A stretch of DNA of 43,615 nucleotides from Chloroflexota bacterium. GTDB lineage: Bacteria; Chloroflexota; Chloroflexia; JAMCWQ01. Location of the stretch: positions 1 to 43,615 of the forward strand of contig JAMCWQ010000098.1 of NCBI GenBank assembly GCA_023480825.1. Direction: 5' to 3'. Below are positions 36,894-43,615 of the stretch, piece by piece. The notes beneath the pieces are model-generated. The model did not search any database, was not told the DNA's origin, and saw only the letters and a program-made list of their open reading frames with translations. The stretch's first letter is position 1; each line of letters begins with the position of its first letter. The position numbers were made by a program, and so were the translations under genes.

Positions 36894-37517
36894 CTAGGCC
36901 TTCCGGCGCACCAAGTAGCCGGCTCCCAGTAGGGCGGCAATGGCGCCGGCAACCACCAAGAGCAGGGTGCCACCGAATTGCGCGCCGCCGCTAGCCGGCA
37001 ATGTCGGGTTGGGAGTGGCAGTCGCCGTCGGCGCGGGAGTGGCGGTGCCGGTCGTCTGGCCCGCCTGCTCCGAGGTGGTAGTAATCGTGACCGGGGCGGA
37101 CTCGACATTCTGCTCGGCCGTCGAGATGCCGATTACCTGGTACTGTCCCGGCATGGCCGGCTGGCCTTCGTTGGTGATTTGCGTCCAGCTATCTTGGAAA
37201 GTCCGTGATTCGCCGGGCGCCAGGGTCACGCTGTGCAACTCTTGGGTGAAGAACTTGCCCGTCGACCACTTCCAGACCTCTTGGCCGTCCTTGTTGACGA
37301 TGATGTCGTACTCCTGCCCGCTCCGGTAATTCAGAGTCACCGAGGAGGAGCTGGCGTTGGTGACATCCACCGTGATATTGACAGGCTCACCTAAGGCGTA
37401 GGTGGTCTTATCGGTCTGTACTGTCACTTGTATGTCTCCACCCTGGGCAAAAGCGGGCACGGCAAACGCGCAGGCAAGCGCCGTTAGGCCGACTATGGCG
37501 GATACAAACCTCAACAT
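36894..37517 (-). CDS. Secreted BsuPI-like domain protein with C-terminal LPASG-type sorting signal
   Basis: Start likely ATG 37517 'MLRFVSAIVGLTALACAFAVPAFAQGG'; BsuPI-like 'KTTYALGEPVNITVDVTNASSSSVTLNYRSGQEYDIIV'; tail 'LPASGGAQFGGTLLLVVAGAIAALLGAGYLVRRKA'. Confidence 0.8.
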   Translation of the reverse strand: MLRFVSAIVGLTALACAFAVPAFAQGGDIQVTVQTDKTTYALGEPVNITVDVTNASSSSVTLNYRSGQEYDIIVNKDGQEVWKWSTGKFFTQELHSVTLAPGESRTFQDSWTQITNEGQPAMPGQYQVIGISTAEQNVESAPVTITTTSEQAGQTTGTATPAPTATATPNPTLPASGGAQFGGTLLLVVAGAIAALLGAGYLVRRKA

Positions 37518-37634
37518 GGCTGCACATCCTTTCACTCTGTTTTACCTTTGTCTATCGATTATACTGCCTTAAGGGCGATTGGGGTTACGAACTTTCCCAA
37601 GAGGGCCCTAGAGTGCTATTATTCCCTCCACATT

Positions 37635-39113
37635 ATGCAGGCGACAAGACCTTTGACTTCCAGCAGAGACGCTCTTCGCTATCCCCGGCTCATCGCCTGG
37701 GCCGGCATGACGCTGCTCTGCGTTGGGCTGGGATGGAAGGTGTGGTCTTTGCTGCCGCGGGCCTATGGCCTCCTCTCCTATCCCTACGAATTGGTTTACG
37801 GCGAGGGCACGGTCCTCCACGAGAGCCTGTTGATCAAAGCCGGAGCATCCATCTACTTGCCGCCCTCGCCCGATCAGTTCATCGCGGGCAACTACACCCC
37901 CATCTACTACTGGCTTAATACGCTATTCGTCTCCGCGTCTGCTCCCGATTTCTTTGCCGGGCGGCTGATCTCCTTTGCCGCCGGAATTCTCATCGCCGTC
38001 CTCATCGTTGCCATCGTCGCCCGTTCCTGGAAGGACCTTCCGGCGGGACTGATAGCGGGCTTGCTGTTCCTCTGCCTGACTCAAGTAAACCAGTGGTTCA
38101 CTTTCTACAAACCGGATCTCCTCGCCCTCCTTTTCACTGCCGCCGGCGTGTTCCTGATGACCCGGAGAAAGCCATTCGTATACTTCTCCGTTCCTCTATT
38201 CCTCCTCGCTTTCTATACCAAGCAATCGATGGTGGTTGCTCCGCTCCTTGCCGCCGCCTACTTGCTCGTGAGGGATAGAGACCGCCGGGCCGTCGCCTAC
38301 ACTGCTGCTATGGCCATAGGGGTGGCAGTGCCCTTCGCCATTCTCGACCTGCAGACCGCCAACGGCTTTGCCATCCACACCATCTTCTTCAACCGCCGCG
38401 AATGGTCCCTCGACCTTTTCACAGAGCTGGTAGTCCGGCCCGCCCTGAAGTACCAGTACGAGTTGATCGTGGCCGCCGGTTTGATTGCCGTGCAAGCCGC
38501 GACGAAGAGAATTTCTTATCCTCTGCTCTACCTGCTGGGAGCGTCCCTCACCCTGCTAGCCGCCGGCTCCGCCGGCTCGGCCAGGAACTACACGCTGGAA
38601 TTTGGCCTGGCCTCCTGCGTCGCGGTGGGCCTTTTCCTGAGAGGGATGTGGGAGCGCCGCACCTGGCCGGCGGCGGCCCTGCTGCTGGTGGCGGTCCTCT
38701 TGCTGGGGCTGCAGACGCAAGCGATCTATGGAATGCCCCAGCGGTTGCTGGGGCGGGAGGTAGACAACGATCAGACTAATGCGCGGATGAGTGGGATAGC
38801 GAAGCTCGTGCGGCAGGCCCCCGACCCCGTGCTGTCGGAAAACGTCGGGCTTCTTGTCACAAACGGGAGGCAGGCCCAGTTCAACGACCCCTTCCTAATG
38901 AAGCAAGTAGCCGGCAGCGGCTTGTGGGACCAAACCGGCCTCATTCAAGACATACAACAGAAGAAGTTCCCATTCTTGATTATGGAAGAGGACGTAATCT
39001 CGGACACGGGACCGCAGGAGCGGTGGTCGCCGGAGGTGCTGGCGGCCATCAGAGCCAACTATAAGATCTTGTACCGGGATGTAATGTTCGTGTATGTTCC
39101 GGCCGGAAACTAG
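37635..39113 (+). CDS. Multi-pass membrane protein, GT39/ArnT-like glycosyltransferase candidate
   Basis: Likely ATG 37635; about 10 TMs, 'YGEGTVLHESLLIKAGASIYLPPSPDQFIAGNYTPIYYWLNTLFV' resembles GT39-like proteins. Confidence 0.6.
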   Translation: MQATRPLTSSRDALRYPRLIAWAGMTLLCVGLGWKVWSLLPRAYGLLSYPYELVYGEGTVLHESLLIKAGASIYLPPSPDQFIAGNYTPIYYWLNTLFVSASAPDFFAGRLISFAAGILIAVLIVAIVARSWKDLPAGLIAGLLFLCLTQVNQWFTFYKPDLLALLFTAAGVFLMTRRKPFVYFSVPLFLLAFYTKQSMVVAPLLAAAYLLVRDRDRRAVAYTAAMAIGVAVPFAILDLQTANGFAIHTIFFNRREWSLDLFTELVVRPALKYQYELIVAAGLIAVQAATKRISYPLLYLLGASLTLLAAGSAGSARNYTLEFGLASCVAVGLFLRGMWERRTWPAAALLLVAVLLLGLQTQAIYGMPQRLLGREVDNDQTNARMSGIAKLVRQAPDPVLSENVGLLVTNGRQAQFNDPFLMKQVAGSGLWDQTGLIQDIQQKKFPFLIMEEDVISDTGPQERWSPEVLAAIRANYKILYRDVMFVYVPAGN

Positions 39114-39490
39114 CCCTTCAGCCGCTCGGTATCCAGGTAGTCCCTCAGCCGCTTGATCTTGTCGCCGGAGAATTCGATTATGGTTACGCCCCGATTCTCG
39201 TAGGGGGCGCCCTTGAGGGTAGTGCCGCGGTTGGTCCATTCCAGCGCCACCAGGCTTCCGGTGGCCAGGGTGTTTACCACTGTGAACTGCAAATCGGGGA
39301 CAGCGATGGTCATTCGCTTCAGAAAGCGGCGGATGCCTTTTTCCCCTTGATGGGCCCCGGCGAGCAGGGAAGTGCCGGGAAACTCGAAGGAGGCGTCTTC
39401 GTGCACCAGGTCCACAAAGGCGTCGAAATCGCGCCTGTTGATGGCCTCGAAAGCCGCCAGTGCTTTGGAAAGGCATTCCGTCTGTTCCAT
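39110..39490 (-). CDS. SnoaL/NTF2-like (ketosteroid isomerase-type) protein
   Basis: 126 aa; 'ALAAFEAINRRDFDAFVDLVHEDASFEFPGTSLLAGAHQGEKGIRRFLKRM...LVALEWTNRGTTLKGAPYENRGVTIIEFSGDKIKRLRDYLDTERL'. Confidence 0.85.
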   Translation of the reverse strand: MEQTECLSKALAAFEAINRRDFDAFVDLVHEDASFEFPGTSLLAGAHQGEKGIRRFLKRMTIAVPDLQFTVVNTLATGSLVALEWTNRGTTLKGAPYENRGVTIIEFSGDKIKRLRDYLDTERLKG

Positions 39491-39603
39491 CTAGGGTCTC
39501 CTTCCGTTTTATCCAGGACCTCGCACCCCATTATACTCTTTCCGGCGGCCGGTCCTTCTGCAGAAGGACGTTAAATCGGGACCTACAGAGTCTCCTCCAT
39601 ACC

Positions 39604-40338
39604 TTAGACTGCACCCGACAGAGCCGGTCTTCTTTCCGGTCGCGAATTCCTATCTGAGCGGCGCTCGAATATATAGCCCACACCCCGTTTGGTCAGTATC
39701 CGCTTGGGACGTCGGGGGTCCTTCTCCAACTTCTGGCGCAGATACCAAACATATAGCCGAACATATTCGAAGTCTTCGGCGCAATCCGGTCCCCACACCG
39801 CCGTCAGTAGCTCACTCATGGGCACCACTCGCCCGGCGTTTCTCACCAGGTAGGCGAGGACATTGAATTCCGTGGCCGATAGCTGCACTTTCCGCTCGCC
39901 TACCCAGACCTCGCGCTGCAGGAAGTCTATGCGCCACTCCCCGTCTGTATACCGTGGCGATGGTCCGGGAGATTGCGAGCCACGGCGGGCAATTGCGCGC
40001 ATGCGAGCCAAAAGCTCATCGTTATCGACCGGCTTTACTATATAGTCGTCCGCCCCGCTGGTGAGAGCCGCTATCACATCGACGCGGCGGCGGTGAGCGG
40101 CCACCATTATTACCGGCACATTGGAGAGTTGCCTTACGCGTTTGCATAGCTCCAAGCCATCGACCGACCGCAACTCTTGCTCCAGGATCACAAAGGCCGG
40201 AGAGTTGGTGACTACCGCGGCAGGCGCTTCCAGTGGGGCATCGAAGAGCGTGGGGAAATACCCTTCCTTCTCGAGGAATGCCACGACTTCGCTCATTTCC
40301 ACAGGGTTTTCAGTTATGATCAGGACTAGCTTAGCCAA
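39604..40338 (-). CDS. OmpR/PhoB-type response regulator with degenerate receiver domain
   Basis: 244 aa; C-terminal winged helix 'VQLSATEFNVLAYLVRNAGRVVPMSELLTAVWG...VRLYVWYLRQKLEKDPRRPKRILTKRGVGYIF'; receiver lacks the usual Asp ('FVILEQELRSVDGLELCKRVR'). Confidence 0.88.
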   Translation of the reverse strand: MAKLVLIITENPVEMSEVVAFLEKEGYFPTLFDAPLEAPAAVVTNSPAFVILEQELRSVDGLELCKRVRQLSNVPVIMVAAHRRRVDVIAALTSGADDYIVKPVDNDELLARMRAIARRGSQSPGPSPRYTDGEWRIDFLQREVWVGERKVQLSATEFNVLAYLVRNAGRVVPMSELLTAVWGPDCAEDFEYVRLYVWYLRQKLEKDPRRPKRILTKRGVGYIFERRSDRNSRPERRPALSGAV

Positions 40339-40555
40339 GGCTGTCTTCCTTATTCTCTCTGACGTGATCGTTCAGGAAGGCCATCACGTCTTGGAGCATG
40401 AACCGGCGCCGTCCCTTAGAGCTGAACTGGTAGTACTTGAGCTCTCCGGCATCAGCCCATCTCCGGACAGTCTGCGGGTGCACCCTCAGAATCTCGGCCA
40501 CCTCTCTAATGGTCAATAGTCGTAAGTCAGAGTCAAACTGGCTCAACATTTGCAC
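40331..40555 (-). CDS. Excisionase/MerR-type helix-turn-helix protein
   Basis: 74 aa; 'LLTIREVAEILRVHPQTVRRWADAGELKYYQFSSKGRRRFMLQDVMAFL'; 8-bp overlap with the response regulator. Confidence 0.88.
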   Translation of the reverse strand: MQMLSQFDSDLRLLTIREVAEILRVHPQTVRRWADAGELKYYQFSSKGRRRFMLQDVMAFLNDHVRENKEDSLG

Positions 40556-40999
40556 TCCTTGTATTTGTTTTCGTCAAATCTCTCTAAAAACTTAGGGGAA
40601 GTAGTAATTTGTAACAATAGGAAAGTGGTAGTGCGGCCTATGGGAGATTAGGCTAGGGGAAGATAGGACAAAAGTAAGCTGGGCTGGAGCTAGGGGAAAA
40701 GGGTCAAAGTGGAAGGGGACAAGGAATTGGAAATGTCATGTAGCGGAGCGGTGGGATTGAGAGAATATCCGAAGCAAGTATGTGATAGTGACTGATCCTT
40801 CCGCAGAAGGACGTAACCTGGCGAGGGGCCAAAGCCCCCTTGTTGGAGTAACGAGGTGCTAGATTCCTCAGCCCCGCGTCGATCCCATGTAGATGATCCC
40901 GGCAGAAGCAGGGCGGGGCTCTCGGAATGACAGAACGGGGTTCCTCATTTCCCCTCCGAAGAGAAGAGGGGTCGGGGGTAATGGTGTGGGAAGGTTATG

Positions 41000-41150
41000 T
41001 GTCATTCTGAACGAGCGTCGCACTGGCTAGGTAGACGCAAACCGGAAACCGTGAGAGTACCGGCCAGGCGAACTCGAGGCTAGGAATAGGAGCGAAGTGA
41101 AGAATCTAGTCCAGGTGGTATAAGCACCAGGTACTAGCTTCTTCGGGCCC
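41000..41150. repeat. Imperfect inverted copy of the 18100-18251 dispersed element
   Basis: GTCATTCTGAACGAGCGT...CTAGGTAGACGCAA...GGAGCGAAGTGAAGAATCTAGTCCAGGTGGT...ACTAGCTTCTTCGGGCCC. Confidence 0.7.
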
Positions 41151-41318
41151 GCCTTGAAGCCAACGACGTTTGTAAGGCAGACGCATCGGGGCGCGACATG
41201 ACAAGGGAATGTCCCCTCTCCCGGCGGTGCGAGAGGTTAGGGGTTAGGGCCGGTCAGGATCCATCTCCCCACTGGTGGCGGACACGGCCGTCGCCGCTAC
41301 ATTCGAGGCTTCCGACCG

Positions 41319-42191
41319 TCACACGCCCCGCCGCACGCGGCTCTGGTAGAACAGAGCGCGGCCTAGCACTTCGGCGGCGATCATCAGCGCACAGGCCACG
41401 AGCATCGTGAGGCCCGGCGCTGGGAGCCACTGAGTTCCGCCGGGAAGCGCCAGAGGCGCGAGTGCGAAGGCGCCGGCCAGTGAGAGGGCCAACCGCAGCC
41501 GGAGCGCGCTGAAGTTTGCGCGCCGCTGGAAGGGGTTCAAACCAGGCCCCTCGACATCGGACATTCGCGTCACCCACAAGACCGCGACGAGGAATTGCGC
41601 CGACACCAGGACCATCCCCCACACGGCAAGCGAGTGGATGACGCCGCCGGCCATTGGTTCTGCTCCCCCTTCCTGGGCCAACAGCAATGCAGCCGTCACC
41701 ATGGAGCCGAGCAGCAGCGTCGTCAGAAGGAACGAAGCCGGCGTCGCCCACGTGTCCCAGGCGGGAATGGTGCGCAGACGGTATGTCTGAGCCATACAGT
41801 AGACCAGCACGAAGCCCAGCAGGCCAATCGCCAGAGCGGCACCGTCGAACACGGCTGGGGCGGCTGGGACGAAGCGCTGCAGCAGCGAGACCAGGATGCT
41901 GCAGCCGGCGAACGCGGCGGCGCACAGAATTTCGCGGCTGAGCCAGGAGCGCCGAAAGCCGCTGAGGGCCCGCCAGGCGTTGCCGGGCGTTCCCAGGTGC
42001 AAGAAGGAGGCGATGACGCCCAAGGTAATCAGCGTGGCCACCAGCGGCCAGGCGATAGCCGGGGACGCCGCGTTCACTCCTCTGTTGGAAACGGCCCAAA
42101 CGTGCACCGCGCCCTCAGTCCACAACGTACCGACGGCAAGCTGCGCCAGGATTGTGAAGGCGATCAGGGAGCGTTCCTTCATCCTACTCAT
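41319..42191 (-). CDS. DmsC-like membrane anchor subunit
   Basis: Start likely ATG 42191 'MSRMKERSLIAFTILAQLAVGTLW'; 8 TMs; 'FLHLGTPGNAWRALSGFRRSWLSREILCAAAFA' is DmsC-like; overlaps the dmsB-like stop. Confidence 0.85.
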   Translation of the reverse strand: MSRMKERSLIAFTILAQLAVGTLWTEGAVHVWAVSNRGVNAASPAIAWPLVATLITLGVIASFLHLGTPGNAWRALSGFRRSWLSREILCAAAFAGCSILVSLLQRFVPAAPAVFDGAALAIGLLGFVLVYCMAQTYRLRTIPAWDTWATPASFLLTTLLLGSMVTAALLLAQEGGAEPMAGGVIHSLAVWGMVLVSAQFLVAVLWVTRMSDVEGPGLNPFQRRANFSALRLRLALSLAGAFALAPLALPGGTQWLPAPGLTMLVACALMIAAEVLGRALFYQSRVRRGV

Positions 42192-42819
42192 CTGGCCGGT
42201 TCCCCACCTCCTCCCAGTTGGCCACCGAGGCCTCTTCACGTCTCGCTCGCTCCGCCTCCTGGTGGGGAGCAACGACCAGAGAGGGACCGGTCAGAGCGGA
42301 GTCTGGCAGCGGGGGCACCGTGTCGTGGTCCCCGTAGCGGGCTTCCAGGTCTGCCTTGTCGCCAAAATCCAGCGCGCGCATCGGGCAAGCGGCCACACAG
42401 GACGGCGGCAATCCTGCGTCGATGCAGTCCGCACAGAAGCTGCACTTGGTGGTGAGACCGTGCTCTGCATCATACTGCGGCGCGCCATAGGGACAAGCCC
42501 AGACGCAGAGCCGACAGCCGAGGCACTTGCTGCCGTCGAGAATGACTATGCCATCGGGCCGTTTCTGGTAAGCACCGGCGGGGCAGACTTCGACACAGAT
42601 GGGGCGCTCGCAGTGGTTGCACGCCAGCGACATGTTATAGGCGAACACGGTCGAGACCCAGGCCTCGCCTTGCCGCGTCCAGTCGCCGCCGGTCACTTCG
42701 TATACCCGCCGCCAGCGAACGCCCAGTGGCAGCTTGTGCTTGTCCTTGCAGGCGATCTGGCATGCCTTGCAGCCGGTGCAGGACGACGAATCGAAGTGAA
42801 ATGCCCACTGCTTCGTCAC
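42184..42819 (-). CDS. DmsB-like 4Fe-4S electron transfer subunit
   Basis: 'KQWAFHFDSSSCTGCKACQIACKDKHKL', 'CNHCERPICVEVCPAGA', 'CLGCRLCVWACPYGAPQYD', 'CSFCADCIDAGLPPSCVAACPMRALDFGD'; likely GTG start 42819 (ORF opens at 42849). Confidence 0.92.
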   Translation of the reverse strand: MTKQWAFHFDSSSCTGCKACQIACKDKHKLPLGVRWRRVYEVTGGDWTRQGEAWVSTVFAYNMSLACNHCERPICVEVCPAGAYQKRPDGIVILDGSKCLGCRLCVWACPYGAPQYDAEHGLTTKCSFCADCIDAGLPPSCVAACPMRALDFGDKADLEARYGDHDTVPPLPDSALTGPSLVVAPHQEAERARREEASVANWEEVGNRPDE

Positions 42820-42859
42820 GCCGCCGCCTCCACGCGCCCGGCGCGGCACGTCACCCAGC

Positions 42860-43615
42860 TCATCGTTCCTTCTCCACCTCGACCATGATCGTGTGCTGGG
42901 TCGATCCGAACGCCAGTGGCGTGGGCCGCTGCGAAGTCAGCACGTTGATCGAGCCGCGGCGGTCAACGCCGTCCTCGTCGGGCATCCACCACGCGCCCTG
43001 GGGAATGTCGACCACCCCGGGCATGATGCGGTTGGTCACCCGGCACGGCAGCACCGTCACGCCCCGGTCGTTGTAAACCCTGACGCGGTCGCCATCCGCG
43101 ATGCTGCGAGGTCGGGCGTCGATGGGGTTGATGAACACACGCTGCGGGAAGGCTTCCTCCAGCCAATCGTTGTTGTCGTGGGTCGAATGAACGCGGTGAA
43201 GCGTGTGATGGCCGATGGCTTGCAGCGGATACCGTTTCGCCTCCGGCCCGAAGGGGCTCTCCCACTCCTGAATGTACTTTGGTACGGGCGGGATTTCCGG
43301 ATTCTGCATGTCGTACAGACGCTTCGAAAAGATCTCGATCTTGCCTGAGGGAGTAGGCAGCGGATGAGCTACAGGATCGGTGCGAAAGTCGGCGAAGGCC
43401 ACTGCCGGCTGAGTCACGGGCATCGAAAAGACGCCGGCATTTGCCTGCACCATCTGTTCGAACGGTGGCGCGTCATGATACCTCAAGGAGCGAAAGCGCT
43501 CCCAGCACCATTCCGCCCATTCGCGCTCGTCGCGTCCTTCGGCGAACTGCTCGCCAATGCCCATCCGCTCCGCCAGCCCGGCGCAGAATCCGGAAATCCC
43601 GCCCGTACCAAAGTA
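42860..43615 (-). CDS. DmsA-like molybdopterin oxidoreductase, C-terminal part (runs off right edge)
   Basis: Frame stays open to the window end; 'HPLPTPSGKIEIFSKRLYDM', 'VFINPIDARPRSIADGDRVRVYNDRGVTVLPCRVTNRIMPGVVDIPQGAWW'. Confidence 0.88.
   Translation of the reverse strand, partial: YFGTGGISGFCAGLAERMGIGEQFAEGRDEREWAEWCWERFRSLRYHDAPPFEQMVQANAGVFSMPVTQPAVAFADFRTDPVAHPLPTPSGKIEIFSKRLYDMQNPEIPPVPKYIQEWESPFGPEAKRYPLQAIGHHTLHRVHSTHDNNDWLEEAFPQRVFINPIDARPRSIADGDRVRVYNDRGVTVLPCRVTNRIMPGVVDIPQGAWWMPDEDGVDRRGSINVLTSQRPTPLAFGSTQHTIMVEVEKER

Noticed and set aside
39110-39113. Overlapping stop codons (shared CTAG) of convergent genes
   Set aside because: Real, but a common compaction feature; no further significance.
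40556-41318. Possible RNA gene or riboswitch in the long intergenic region before the Dms-like genes
   Set aside because: Much of it is explained by the dispersed element at 41000-41150 and short hairpins; I could not recognise a tRNA, rRNA or known riboswitch.

Overview
The window is GC-rich bacterial DNA with about 30 credible genes. I called them from the supplied ORF track, motif reading and start-codon checks; no searches were run. Left to right: (i) EamA/DMT transporters and a PNPOx-like protein. (ii) A 15-kb DNA-repair/nucleic-acid block: two adjacent UvrD-type helicase + RecB/Cas4-like Fe-S nuclease fusions (AdnAB-like size and arrangement), a RAYT-type HUH transposase, a YhaN/SbcC-like ATPase and a YhaO/SbcD-like phosphoesterase, then in the opposite direction PolX, a DEDDh exonuclease-GIY-YIG (UvrC N-terminal-like) fusion, and a small stand-alone GGDEF/Cas10-palm protein that looks like mCpol. 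(iii) A flavin reductase. (iv) An envelope-stress block: SDH/ClpP-fold protease, PspA, PspAA, PspAB, HtpX. (v) A cupin, then repeat-rich DNA with two truncated gene remnants. (vi) A defence-like operon on the minus strand: PD-(D/E)XK-like protein, 51-aa ORF, Eco57I-type methyltransferase, DUF3800, PLD-helicase. (vii) A giant Tat-exported multicopper oxidase with FnIII domains, a BsuPI-domain surface protein with an LPASG tail, and a GT39-like membrane protein. (viii) An atypical response regulator plus an excisionase-like HTH. (ix) A DmsABC-like molybdoenzyme operon running off the right edge. The most interesting signals are the orphan mCpol-like gene in an apparent operon with PolX and DEDDh-GIY-YIG, the RAYT bracketed by inverted REP-like hairpins, the MTase/DUF3800/PLD-helicase operon with a palindromic operator-like site, and a 28-bp piece of yhaN duplicated in inverted orientation beside the RAYT.
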